NCBI GenBank assembly: GCA_014529385.2
Contig: CM043959.1
Coordinates: 93,692,529-93,756,528, forward strand
Source of the DNA: Adiantum capillus-veneris
Taxonomy: Eukaryota > Streptophyta > Polypodiopsida > Polypodiales > Pteridaceae
Length of the DNA: 64,000 nucleotides
Reading direction: 5' to 3'
Shown here: positions 1-10,739 of the stretch, piece after piece
Numbering within the stretch: the first letter of the stretch is position 1
How the letters are laid out: every line of letters begins with the position of its first letter
Position numbers and translations under genes: made by a program
Notes under the pieces: model-generated
The model's database searches: none
What the model saw: only the letters and a program-made list of their open reading frames with translations
Told to the model about the DNA's origin: nothing

Positions 1-1207
1 TGTGTGTGTGTGTTTGTGTGTGCGAAGACCAGCTTGCGCAAAGGGGGGTGGAAGGTATGGTAACACGGAATGGCCGTTTTCACGTCTCCGTTCCCTATTC
101 CCATTCTAAGTTCCCGTTCTGAATCTCCGTTCCATGTTTCAAACGTGAGTACCTGTAACAAGAAATGGCGTTTTATGGCAGTTGTTGTTCCGTGTTCCCC
201 GTTTCGGGAAGTTTAATGATTGTGGTAGGGTAACTCCATAAAAATACAAAGAGGAATCACAAATGTAGTCATAGGTCCAAATATAGACCATCCCACATCA
301 CAACAATTCCATTGCACGCAATCCACATGCAACACCTACCGCATTGCAATCTAGACCAATGCAACGTGGGAGTTTCACTTAGAAATGATTGAAGAGTCCT
401 AACGAAGCCTTCTTACACATATGGAGCATGAAATGTGATTGGAAGTTCGAAAAAGCTTGTTCTCATCACTTTTTATAAAAAAAATCACTCACAAACTATG
501 AGTAATATATTGAAAACCAAAAAAAATTACAAGATACAACCCTACTCATACCTAGCCACGGCACCAGACCAACAAACCCCACAACCACAGAACATAAACT
601 ACGAGTCCATAAACCGTCTTTTTACACGGAAGTCGAGAATCCCAATACAAAGATCACACATAGAACAGAGCTAACTACAGGGTGGAAGCACATTAACGTG
701 TCATGTTTTTTGTGCTAGTTAGCATGTGCCAACAAGAATATCTTGTAAGCATAAGGAGATTGATGTCCTTCAAGTGTGTGGGCCTCCATCATGAATTGTA
801 AACATACTTTTCAAACATTGGACCGAAGTTCAAATGAGCTTGAAAATGTATGCTAAGATGTTACTTCGAGTAGTGGTGGAGTCATGATGCATGGAGGGAA
901 GCAGGGTGCAGGGTTGACATGTAGGAGAGAGGGACGGGGGGGGGGGGGGGGGGGGGGGGGGGGATGTGTGATTGCGAGCTACATGCCATCCCCCACTCCT
1001 AGCTCACCAGGATGCCCATGTGGAGAATAGCTCGGTACAACATCCAACCACCTGTGACGAAGACTCTCTTGATACTCCACCAAGAAGGAAGTCAAGGGCA
1101 AAAGATTTTGTTGCTTCTCCTTTGACCGACAAAAGGGTGTATCTGTCTAAATCCCAAGGATCCCCAATGCCAAAGAACATGCGTGGAGGGAAGGGGAAGA
1201 ATAACTC
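1..1207. other. Left flank of the CACTA element, no gene recognised
   Basis: The window opens in a (TG)n run (about 1-22). A 28-base G run lies at 936-963. Short open frames here show no recognisable domain and have the composition of non-coding DNA. Nothing else is supported. Confidence 0.6.
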
Positions 1208-1239
1208 AGGAACTACAACAAAAAAGGGGGTTATCGACG
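1208..1239 (+). repeat. Left target duplication (AGG) and 29-bp terminal inverted repeat
   Basis: AGG at 1208-1210 is followed by a 29-bp terminal repeat at 1211-1239. The outer 9 of 10 bases and the inner 10 bases match the right end at 8717-8745; the middle of the repeat has diverged. Confidence 0.9.
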
Positions 1240-1410
1240 TATATAGTGACGCTTAACGTCGCTATACGCGTCGATATATTCGTCCCTGTGAAACTGTCAC
1301 AAAGAGCGTCGATATACGCGTGGAAAGGCTTTATTAGCGACGCAGATAGCGATGTGTATATCGACGATGTTATAGACGGGTATAGCGACGCGTATATTGA
1401 CGACCATAAC
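1232..1410 (+). repeat. Left subterminal repeat array
   Basis: The motif GTCGATA / TATCGAC and the related GCGACG and CGCGTATA recur many times in both orientations (for example near 1233, 1269, 1308, 1360 and 1395). In En/Spm-type elements such subterminal arrays are binding sites for the TNPA-like accessory protein; that role is inferred here. The same motif fills the right end at 8566-8733. Confidence 0.8.
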
Positions 1411-1421
1411 AGTAAAAAAAA

Positions 1422-1514
1422 TTTCTTGGGCAGAGGGCAGGTAGCCTAGCCTGTGCCCAAAGAAAAGATGGACACAGGCACCACAGCCAGACTTCCTGCC
1501 CTCTGCCCAAGAAA
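1422..1514. repeat. 20-bp perfect inverted repeat
   Basis: Arms at 1422-1441 and 1495-1514 are exact reverse complements of 20 bp (core GGGCAGAGGGCAGG). A second short pair, GCCTGTG and CACAGGC, lies inside the 53-bp loop. The sequence can form a strong hairpin or cruciform just inside the left subterminal array. Confidence 0.85.
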
Positions 1515-1660
1515 GCGAGCAGCACCAAAATCAACCGTGCTCCCGCAGAAATTTCAGCAGAGTTCCCTTTGTTTTTACATAAACTTTTCAAAAAAAAAAA
1601 ACATGTATATGCCTCCTACATGCTATCCATGTAGGATCTCACATGAGATTTAAGGCCAAT

Positions 1661-1926
1661 GACCATAACGAACCATAACCATAACTTAAAAGCATAACCA
1701 TAACCATAACTTAAAACCATAACCGACCAATATAACCACTTTGATCATAACCAGAAACAAAATTAACAATAACCATAAGCATAACCAGAAAGTTAAACAT
1801 AACCATAAACAAAACCTGAACCATAACTATGTCTATACAAGAATAGGAGAAATAACCATGTCTATACAATGACAATAACCATAACCATAAGGAAAACAAT
1901 AACTGTCTGAACAATAATCATAACCA
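1661..1926. repeat. Degenerate (CATAAC)n array
   Basis: CATAACCATAAC-type units recur with irregular spacers over about 265 bp. The unit is not the plant telomere repeat. It lies inside the CACTA element, beyond the 3' ends of its genes. Confidence 0.75.
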
Positions 1927-2321
1927 TATATATATGTCTATACAAAAGGAGACACAGAAGCGTGTCTGTGTCTCACAAAGCATATATATGAAATCCGGGC
2001 CACTGATGACTAGGCGTCACAACCTGCACATAGGACAACTCACAAAATTAGTATTCATATATACTCACTTAATTAAATCAACTCACACATATGAACGTCT
2101 CACCTCAAGCAATCAGCGAGACTGTAAGGCCGCCTAGTCTAAAGGCTCTCCTGAAGCATCAAGATCATTCAATATTTCATAGATACCTTTGCGATATCCA
2201 TCTGACTCCTCCTGACGTGTCGGGGCTCGATGCATTGCAAGATTCTACGTTTATACGAAAATCAGAGTAATAAGAATACATGATTCATCGCGTTTTAAAA
2301 AACGCCATAGTTAAGATTAGA

Positions 2322-3057
2322 TTAGAAGCTCACAAACTCATAGCAAAAGGTGTCAAAGCCTTCGCTGCCAAGATGAGATGTCCCCCTGGTCATCTGTTGT
2401 ATTTGCGCAGCCTCACGCTGCTGTTTGAACCGCGTGGCCGCTCTCCGCTCATCCTCCCTGATCTGAAGCCACGTCTCGTGTGGGATGCCCAAAGGCTTCG
2501 GTGAGCCGGTTCTGAAAGCCTTCCGAGCTGCATCTCATCGATGTTTCACGGTGTCCCGTGCAACACCCTTGATCCATCTCCTCGGAACAACATCAGAACG
2601 CGGAGCAAGCTGGTATTCTCTCAGGATGGTCTCCACTATGTAAGTGACTTTGTCCTTTTCTTGTTGATCCCAAGACGTCAGAATGCTGGTCAAAAATTGT
2701 AGCTCCGCGAGCTGGCGAATCCGCTGTCTCATCTCAGTCTCGACTCTGTCCATGTCAACAGATCCATCTGGCCGTACAGTATAGAGCTTGGAGGCACTAG
2801 GATCCTGTGCCCCCCAAGGTGTCCGAGGTGTGCCAAGAGGTGTGTCAAGAGGTGTGCCTCGGTAGGACGGGGTTCGTGAGCGAGGAGGGGTCGAAGCATC
2901 TGTGGACCCTCCTCCACAGTAACCACCACCTCCACCTGACGATCACCGAGATCGGCGAGTGCGCCTGTGCTGCGGAGATGAGGACGTACCCGCCTCTGTC
3001 CCACCCCTAGGTGTCGAAGCGGCCGTGATGGGAGAAGCAAGCGTCGTACCCATAGGC

Positions 3058-3093
<36 letters not shown>

Positions 3094-3287
3094 ATAGGTG
3101 TCCCCCCCCTAAGCGTCGGACCCTCGGGTGTGAAGCCCGGAGGCGTAGTACCCGTGCCTCTGGCTACCCAGTACTGAGAAGCCTCTGCCATTTGAGCAGG
3201 CATCATCCGTGTAACGAAGCCCATGAATGCATCTGCACTTATAGAAGCGGGATCTGGAAACTGGTCTACCATACTAAAGTCTTGCAC
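2322..3287 (-). pseudogene. Second CACTA ORF, Pro/Gly-rich, interrupted by two stops
   Basis: One frame reads from 3287 to a TAA at 2322 (322 codons), broken only by TGA at 2943-2945 and at 2535-2537. It starts with an acidic and hydrophobic stretch, then a poly-Gly tract coded by the C run at 3060-3093, then repeats of the GTPLDTPLGTP kind. A charged helical region (QLAELQFLTSILTSW) follows, then a tail containing KAFRTGSPKPLG and REDERRAATRFKQQ. The tail recalls the plant Transposase_24 / Ptta-En/Spm family, which accompanies TNP2 in many CACTA elements, but this is tentative. It lies just downstream of the TNP2 gene on the same strand. Confidence 0.55.
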
Positions 3288-3379
3288 AAAGAAAGTAAAA
3301 TTAAGCGTCAGAACACAGTTGTTTAAATTAACTTTAAGCTTAATTTTAAATCCACGTCTTCACACAAACACTTACAAGC

Positions 3380-6300
3380 CTAGGCCTCGACGAGTGAGGC
3401 ATCATCGATAAGATCTTGCACCATTTCATCGTCTATCTCTAATTGCAAACATAACTCTGCCCCAACTCGTTCTGGCAGATTGTCTTCATCTACAAGTGTC
3501 AATTCTAGCTCGTCTGTGTCATCCCTGGCATAGAAGCCATTTTCCTCTGCCATACCTTCGTCCATCTCATCTAATGTCACAGTAGTATGGACGTCGTCTG
3601 ACTGACTTTCCTCCAGGAGATCTTGCCCTTCAAATACTTGTTTATTTCTTGGAGCAACCTGAACCACAAACCACCACTGTCACTCTCGAGGGTCCGGTAC
3701 AAAGACCACTTGCTCGCAATGTTCAGGGAGAGCAAATGTGTCGCTCGCATCTGTCCAAACCTTTGTAGAATCTATTTGCACAATTTTGTTTCCATCTGCG
3801 TACCGTTGCATTGCGACCAGAAGTAATCACCTTGAACCACTTCACATACAACAAAAACATCTCAAACCGCCTGAAGCTTACTTTCAGGATATCTGACACC
3901 AGCAGACCACAGTAATCTAGGTTGTTAGTGCTCTCATTCGTGTCTCTGGCACTAGCCTTGCTCTTTTGCATGAAACTAACCATTACCCCACTGTCAAACG
4001 TGTTTCTTCTGCTGTCAATTTGTTGTGTTCTGAAATGCTTTCCATGCGACCACAGTGCCATGTATGTATGATACTTCCAGTCACATCCAATAGCCATCTC
4101 TTCCTCTTCTAGAGATATGGGTTCTCCGATCTGTCGAGCTGCTCTCACTGTCTTGTCCAACCATGCCATTGTAGGAATTCAGGTAGAGGAGTGAGATAGT
4201 CTGGCAAGGGTAAACCTCTAGTCATTCGGCTTCGCCTGAAATCCTGTCGCTCCCTATTGCGTCTCTCTTTCTCTTCTTCGTACCTTTCAAGCCATTTTTG
4301 CATCGGCGGTGAATTTAGTATACAGAACTTCATGATCTTTTCTCGCATGGCATCGTTCATTTTCTTCGGCACCCCTTGCCCTTGCGGCTCCTCTCCCACC
4401 AGTCTTGCATCCTCCTCATCGCTCCACAGTCGAGGCATTTCTGGGTCAGAAACGGATAGAAATTCGGTCGTCAATACAAGAGACTCTTGCACCAGCCATC
4501 CTTCCTTGGAAGAGATCCACCGCACTAGCTCTGAAATCTTGTATATGCAGGTCCGCACTTCCTCCGTTAAACACCCCTTGATCGCAATTGGAAGAATGAA
4601 TTGCAAGAACTTATGCCAGTCGTGCGATTTCAGTCCTGACAGTTGATCGTCACCGGTGAATGCTGTTTTGAGACATCGCATATATCCTGTTGGCGTCCAG
4701 AACTCTGAAATCACCCTTTTAACTTGTCGCTCTTCGTTTTTTAGCAATACCCATGGCGCTCTTGGAAGTTTTATTTGGTCAGCTGCATTGGTGAAAGGCC
4801 ACAGCTCTGGCATCTTTCCAACTGACTGCAAATCATCTCGTGAAGCTCGATTGTCTTTCATTCCCATGATTGTCTTCCAGAGGAGCTCTCCCACATTCTT
4901 GAATATATGCATTGGATCCAACAAATGGTTAATTAGTAGATCACCCCAGTACGGCAACGTATGGAGAATGGACAAACGTTTCATTCCTAGAACAGGTTGC
5001 CCCTCATGTTGCTCCCATCGGCGACGCCACTTTTGTACATGCATAGGACGACATTCGATGCGACCAAGCTGACCTTCCCGCAAGTGATGGTCATCTGGAA
5101 GATAACGGTGGTGGCCTTGATAAATTGTCTTTCGAAGAGAGGCAGAATAGCGCACATCCAAGGACTGCTCGCAAATTGGACATGCATTGTATCCCGAAGT
5201 TGTTAGCCCTACATATATTAAAGCATGAATCAGGCCAAGGCAAAGTGCTTGCGAATAGCGAGAATTTTGTAAATCAAGAACCATTACTAGAAGCTTCTCC
5301 ATATCCTGGCCAATCATGCATAGTCCACATAAGAAGTCCATGGATCCTTGCATGCTGTTGTCCTAGTGGTTCAACTGCATCTGCTATGTCGATCCCATGT
5401 CATAACTCCTGGAGCTCGTCAACTAGTGGAGCTAGATAAACATCCATGTTTTTTGCCTTGAAGTTACCAGGTACAATCAAGCTTAATATCAAATGACCCT
5501 TCTTGATAGCAAGCCACGGCGGGAGGTTGTAATTGATAAGGCACACAGGCCAAGTGCTCCATGACGAGCTTCTCAAGCCAAATGGATTGACTCCATCCAT
5601 TGCCATGCCCAAACGCAAATTGCGTGGTTCACTCTTAAAATGTGACCAGGTATCTTCAATGTGCCTCCAGGCCTTTGAATCAGCAGGCACCCTAAATGTT
5701 GCGTTAGTGGATCTATTCGTAGAATGCCACCGCATCAACTTTGCAATGGAACCACAACGAAACATGCTTTTTATCCTAGGAATAATAGGGAAATGCCGCA
5801 ACACTTTAGCTGGCACTGTCTCGCCAACTGCATCTTGTTTGTAGCGCATTGCTCCGCACTTAGGACACGATAGACAATCTGCGAATTCATTGCGAAAAAG
5901 AATGCAATCATTTGGATATGCATGAATCTTGTTGTAGTCCAAGCCAACTGAGGTCAATAGTTGCTTTGCGTCTGGCCTGGAGGGGGGCATTTCATTGCCA
6001 GCCGGTAGAAGTTGCTCCCGCAACAACCTGTTTAAGCCACATTAAATTAAAAAGCTCTCCAAGCACGTCACTGTTGCAATCGGAAAATGCCTTTTATAAA
6101 TTACGTACCTAAACAAAGCAGTGACGCTTGCATCTGACCACCCGTACACTGACTGAAGATTCCAAAACGCGAGACAAGTACGAAGCGTCGATATTTTGGC
6201 GCCTTCATAAATTGTTGACGTGCCAACTTCCTCACAATGTCTTCAGGAGATAGGCGCACGGCTTCTGGTGCTGCTTCGTTAGCGTTCTCCTCGTTTGTTT

Positions 6301-6625
6301 GGAAGAAGGCATCCAGCATCTCCTCCATGCCGTCTTCTTCTGTCTGTAAGTCATTTTCTGCTTCCATTCTTGGCTCTATATTGGTCGGACCTTCACGCAT
6401 AATCCTTTTTCTCTCTCTCTCAGATGTAGGTGTTATATCGCGAAAATCAATGCCCGTTCCGTAAGAGTCGTATCGTAGATTTTGTACGGTTTCTTTAGCA
6501 AACGCTCCATACTTGTGCACATGCTCATTACATATCCTACGCTTGCGCAGGATTTGATACTTGTAGAGCGTGCACGAGCATGCAATCTTTTCCTCCATGT
6601 TAGTTGATGACGTTGCCATCTGCAA
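3380..6625 (-). pseudogene. TNP2-type CACTA transposase gene, intron-containing and damaged
   Basis: The coding pieces follow the family order. 6625-6101 has an N-terminal Cys-rich segment and acidic linker. 6026-5400 has YPNDCILFRNEFADC and CPKCGAMRYK, then the Transposase_21 core (LRLGMAMDGVNPFG). 5208-4145 has GYNACPICEQ, HLLDPMHIFKNVGELLW and the DUF4218-like LKSHDWHKFLQFILPIAIKG. 4169-3723 holds the DUF4216-like region with DYCGLL. 3740-3380 holds CEQVVFVPDPRE and an acidic C-terminus. A GT-AG intron is visible at 5287-5209. TGA interrupts DELQEL (expected W follows) and the PDPRE region, and a frame change near 3800 is either an intron or an indel. The protein would catalyse excision and insertion in the nucleus. 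Confidence 0.85.
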
Positions 6626-6697
6626 TGATTATGAATGTTATTTTAATATATATACTCCTCACAATGTAAACTACCTCGCATTCTCTAGTCTTGCCCA

Positions 6698-6733
6698 ATC
6701 TCCGTACACCTCGGTCTAGAGGTGTACGGAGAT
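6698..6733. repeat. 14-bp perfect hairpin upstream of TNP2
   Basis: ATCTCCGTACACCT at 6698-6711 and its exact reverse complement at 6720-6733 flank an 8-base loop. It lies about 70 bp upstream of the TNP2 start on the minus strand, so it could be a promoter or leader element. Confidence 0.8.
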
Positions 6734-6869
6734 CAGGACCACCGGGTCAAAATCTCGTCTTTACTGGTCAAATCCTATATGGGTAGACACATACGTGCAC
6801 TCCCAGGTGTACATGGCAATGCATGTAGCGGGAAAAACCCCTTTGCCTCTTTTATTTCCATAGTTTCTT

Positions 6870-7690
6870 CAACATCCTACGGCTACCTACGGCTTGTGTA
6901 GTTGACGTTAATTCAAACCCATTGACCTACGGCTTGCCATACACGCTCTTGAAATTTCTTTAAGACTACTTAATGAACTACGGATGGTTTCGGTATGGAT
7001 AGAAGCCATTTTTGAAGTCCGTTTGCGTTTTTCCGTAGAAAAACGCAACAGGATTTGACCTACGGCTTGTGTATTTGGCATTTCTTCTATCCATTTGACC
7101 TACGGCTTTCCATACACGCTCTTTACATTGCCTAAAGACTACCTAATCGTCTACGGATGGTTTCAGTAGGCATAGAAGCCATTTCCGAAGTCCGTTTGTG
7201 TTTTTTCGTAGAAAAACGCAACCGGATTTGACTTACGGCTTGTGTATTTGGCGTTTCTTCTATCCGTTTGACCTACGGCTTGCCATACGCGCTCTTGACA
7301 TTGCCTAAAGACTACCTAATCGTCTACGGATGGTTTCAGAAGGCATAGAAGCCATTTTCGAAGTCCGTTTGCGTTTTTTCGTAGAAAAACGCAACCGGAT
7401 TTGACATACGGCTTGTGTATTTGGCGTTTCTTCTATCTGTTTGACCTACGGCTTGCCATATGCACTCTTGACATTGCCTAAAGACTACCTAATCGTCTAC
7501 GGATGGTTTCAGTAGACATAGAAGCCATTTCCGAAGTCCGTTTGTGCTTTTTCGTAAAAAAACGCAACTAGATTTGACCTACGGCTTGTTTATTTGACGT
7601 TAATTCAAACCCATTGACCTATGGCTTGCCATACGTGCTATTGACATTGCTTTAAGACTACCTAATGAACTACGAATGGTTTCAGCTAGC
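6870..7690. repeat. 173-bp tandem repeat, about 4.5-5 copies
   Basis: The phrase TTGACCTACGGCTTGCCATA recurs near 6922, 7095, 7267, 7441 and 7614, a period of 172-174 bp. Each unit also holds GTCTACGGATGGTTTCA, GAAGCCATTT and a short inverted pair around GTAGAAAAACGCAAC. The array lies between the TNP2 start and the right end, where the promoter of a minus-strand transposase would be. Confidence 0.9.
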
Positions 7691-7885
7691 TGTTTTAGCT
7701 GCTTAGTCCACACCCAGCAGTTTAGGATTCCATAATATGTTATTTTGTCATTTTGTTATTCTAACGTTGTATCAGTCTACCACATTGTAACTTTCTGGTC
7801 TCATAGGTCACTTTGGCCTTTTGAAGAGTTAACATAACATTTCATTTCATTTCTTTCTTTAATTTTAATTTTTTACGCAAACCAT

Positions 7886-8182
7886 AACTCTCTCTCTCTC
7901 TCTCTCTCTCTCTAGTTTTAATTTCCTACGCACATTTTTCTCTCTCTTTAATTTCCTACACGCACACACACTTCTCTCTTTCTCTCTCTCTCTATCTCTC
8001 TCTTTAATTTCTTACACGCACACACACTTCTCTCTTTCTCTCTCTTTCCTACACACACACACACTTCTCTCTCTCTCTCTTTCCTACACACACACCGCTC
8101 TCTATCTCTCTCTTTAATTTCCTACACGCACACACTTCTCTCTTTCTCTCTCTCTCTCTCTCTTTCCTACACACACACACAC

Positions 8183-8241
<59 letters not shown>

Positions 8242-8380
8242 CTACACACACACACACACACCGCTCTCTCTCTCTCTTTCCTACACAAACACACACACAC
8301 ACACACCGTTCTCTCTCTCTCTTTCCTACATATACACACACACACACCCCGCTCTCTCTCTCTCTCTCTATCTCTTTCCT

Positions 8381-8411
<31 letters not shown>
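7886..8411. repeat. Compound (CT)n / (CA)n minisatellite
   Basis: Blocks of (CT)n alternate with TTTCCTACACAC(AC)n at irregular spacing, about ten times. Open frames here on the minus strand, rich in CVCV and RERE, come from the dinucleotide composition and are not genes. Confidence 0.93.
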
Positions 8412-8565
8412 ATGTGGGGAGAGAGAGAGAGAGAGAGAGGGGTTAGGGGGGGGAAGAGTGCCATAATACCTCGCAGCAGGTTTCAGCCAAGATCTGAGAA
8501 CGCGCGCGTTGAGGGCGAAAATGGCCCCTTCGCGCGGGTTCGGCTTTTTTTCCCCCGAATTACTT

Positions 8566-8747
8566 CCGTCGATATATGCGTCGATATACGCGTGGGAAAA
8601 TTAGCCTTTCAACGCGTATATCCACAGTCATATCGACGCAGATATCGACGCGTATATCGACGGACGGTAAGTACGTCGATATGAGCGTGGAAAGGCACGG
8701 GCGTCGATATATAAAGCGTCGATAACTTTGGGTTATGTTGTAGTGAG

Positions 8748-8748
<1 letters not shown>
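8566..8748 (-). repeat. Right subterminal array, terminal inverted repeat and AGG duplication
   Basis: GTCGATAT, GCGTCGATA and CGCGTATA units recur from 8566 to 8733. The 29-bp terminal repeat ends at 8745 in GTTGTAGTG, followed by AGG at 8746-8748, matching the left target site. Confidence 0.9.

Positions 8749-8750
<2 letters not shown>

Positions 8751-8796
<46 letters not shown>
8751..8796. repeat. (CT)23 microsatellite
   Basis: Uninterrupted CT dinucleotides begin five bases beyond the right CACTA end. Confidence 0.95.
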
Positions 8797-8799
<3 letters not shown>

Positions 8800-9797
8800 A
8801 CCGCGAATGACATCAACTACATCTCACATTACACGACGCCTCTATGTGTGTGTGTGAACTGAGCAGTTATGGTTCAAGCTTGTGCAAAAATTACTCAAGA
8901 GTTATTTTCTAGTGGGGCTGCTTAAAGAATCTTTCTAAGGTGTTCATTGTTTCTCTTTGTTTGGCTATCTCCTGTATGCATGAAATTTGAGATACATATG
9001 ATTTTCCAATATTTTTTTTCTCCATAGATAGCCTTGCATTGTAATATCTTGTGACATTGGGGGTTGCAGCCCAATGGAAATCTCCCAAGCGAGTCAACAT
9101 CCCAACATCCAAGTGCAGGAGAAATTTTGTATTGTAGTAGAAGATTTCAATGTTGTTCATGGACTCTCAATTGACCCAAACTGGTGGTGGGTTAAAATCA
9201 TAGATGTGGAGTGGTTCAGTGTTTTCAGAGAGACAAAGGATCACATCAAATATCACATTAAATGTAGTTCTATACATAGCGATATGTATGACCAGGTGAT
9301 CCAGTTGCACTACGGGGTGTACCAGAAGGCTCCAACCAACATGGGGCTCCCATCTGCATTTGGAAAGGAGTTTAATGCAAGCAGTTCAGCCATGTAGCTC
9401 AATTGAGCTGAGTTTTCTATCCAGTATTTGCAGGACCTTTGCGAAAAAAGATACTATGAATCCCATGTCAAAAAGTGGAGGATGCATTGTAACATTTAAT
9501 GGCCTAGTAACTTGTGTGTAGCAGAAAATAGCATGAACATAGTGAGCATTTCATTAGAATAGCTTCCTAATGAGAATAACAAGAGTTCTTGGGTGGAGAG
9601 AGCAACAAAACACCTAGTTAGATAGCATGAACAATATAGGAGATGAGCATGCATTGAAGCTTGGCTCTTGGTTGGATTTGCATCACAAAGCCAAGAGTTG
9701 TTGGTGTAGGCCTCCCTTCTCACAAGCTTGGAGTATGTGATAAGCTTTCCATTAAAGCTTGAGAAGAGAGAGAGAGTCTTCTTACTCCACACATGAG

Positions 9798-9836
<39 letters not shown>

Positions 9837-10739
9837 TCAATAATGTCTTTGAAAAATCAGCCCCCTCTCTCTCTTGGTCGACCCCTCTTGCTTTTTGCTC
9901 ATGCTGCAGCCTCATTGGACCTCTCTAGAGATAACCAATGGTAATTAAGCAGTATAAGTGATAGCCTTCTGACATGTGTCCCCCTTTCCCCTTTTTTGAG
10001 AGCTTTAGGTAATTAATAAATGCAACTAAACTCTCATTGGATCCCTTTGCCTCCTGGGAAATAGGAATCAGGCAAGCCATTAGGCTGCTGAATGCTCATT
10101 GGTCCCCTTGGGAGACTGTCCAATAGTCTTCTAGAGAGCTTAATTCTTATTGGTTCTTTTATTAAGTGTTTTTAAATTAATTAAACTAGATTTACTCTAG
10201 CCTAATTCTCATTGGTCCACCTCCATGGCCATCCAATAGGATTTGAGTACACCTTGTGGGCATCTGGCCTAGGGAGCTGACATGTGTCCCTCTTTCCCCT
10301 TGTGTACAAATGAATCTTGTGAGTGTGTGTGGGTGTTTCTCTCTCATCCCCTACTTCTTGGGCTTGCCCCCTCCTGTGTAGGCCTTAAGAAAGACTTTTG
10401 GGACACACACAAAGCATCCAATTTTCCCTAATGTTGACCTTTGGACACAACCTTTGAATTTTGGAACCTTAGCATTTTGGAAGTCTTAATGGGCTAAACC
10501 TTAAGGTATTTTAAGCCCATTGTTTCACATATCTCTTTTGCAGATGGCCCCCCCTTTGGATCCCTATTTTCCCTCCTTTGGATCCCTACTGTGGACGGTC
10601 TGCTAACTTAACCAATATTCTAACTTTTTCTCCCGTGACACTTCCCCATATTAAATGATCAGTTTAACATGGGAAAATCATTTAGGAGAATTAGAGATTG
10701 ATTATTATGACATTACCTCTCTCTTGAAATCATAGTCGT
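8797..10739. other. Unassigned AT-rich region with short repeats
   Basis: No recognisable gene. A 107-codon frame at 9074-9397 (plus) has no domain I recognise. A (TG)n run lies at about 9801-9832. CTCATTGG-type motifs followed by CC or CCC recur at about 9910, 10034, 10094, 10143 and 10206. The phrase GACATGTGTCCC with TTTCCCCTT occurs near 9970 and again near 10279. An 8-bp hairpin, CATAGTCG-TCCT-CGACTATG, lies just before 10740. The region looks like the remains of an old element. Confidence 0.4.

Larger units (their letters stand above)
1211..8745 (-). mobile_element. Complete CACTA (En/Spm-type) DNA transposon, 7.5 kb
   Basis: Both ends are visible. The left end reads AACTACAACA and the right end, on the other strand, CACTACAACA. 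Each is followed by a related spacer and then GTTATCGACG, giving 29-bp inverted repeats. The trinucleotide AGG flanks both sides (1208-1210 and 8746-8748), the 3-bp duplication expected of this superfamily. Inside lie subterminal repeats, a TNP2-type transposase and a second ORF, both read on the minus strand. The first base of the left end is A rather than C, which could impair mobility. Both genes carry in-frame stops, so the copy is probably not autonomous now. Confidence 0.93.

Noticed and set aside
1661..1926. Interstitial telomere repeat
   Set aside because: The unit is CATAAC, not the CCCTAAA or CCCTAA type.
4257..5844. Plus-strand open frames of 100-138 codons
   Set aside because: They are antisense to the TNP2 coding sequence, whose domains are clearly on the minus strand.
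6870..7690. CRISPR-like array
   Set aside because: The repeats are 173-bp head-to-tail units without unique spacers, within a plant transposon.
8049..8464. Minus-strand open frames of 98 and 116 codons rich in CVCV and RERE
   Set aside because: They are translations of (CA)n and (CT)n arrays in different phases and have no protein-like composition.
9074..9397. A 107-codon frame considered as a transposase fragment
   Set aside because: A loose resemblance to DUF4216-type sequence could not be supported by any aligned motif.
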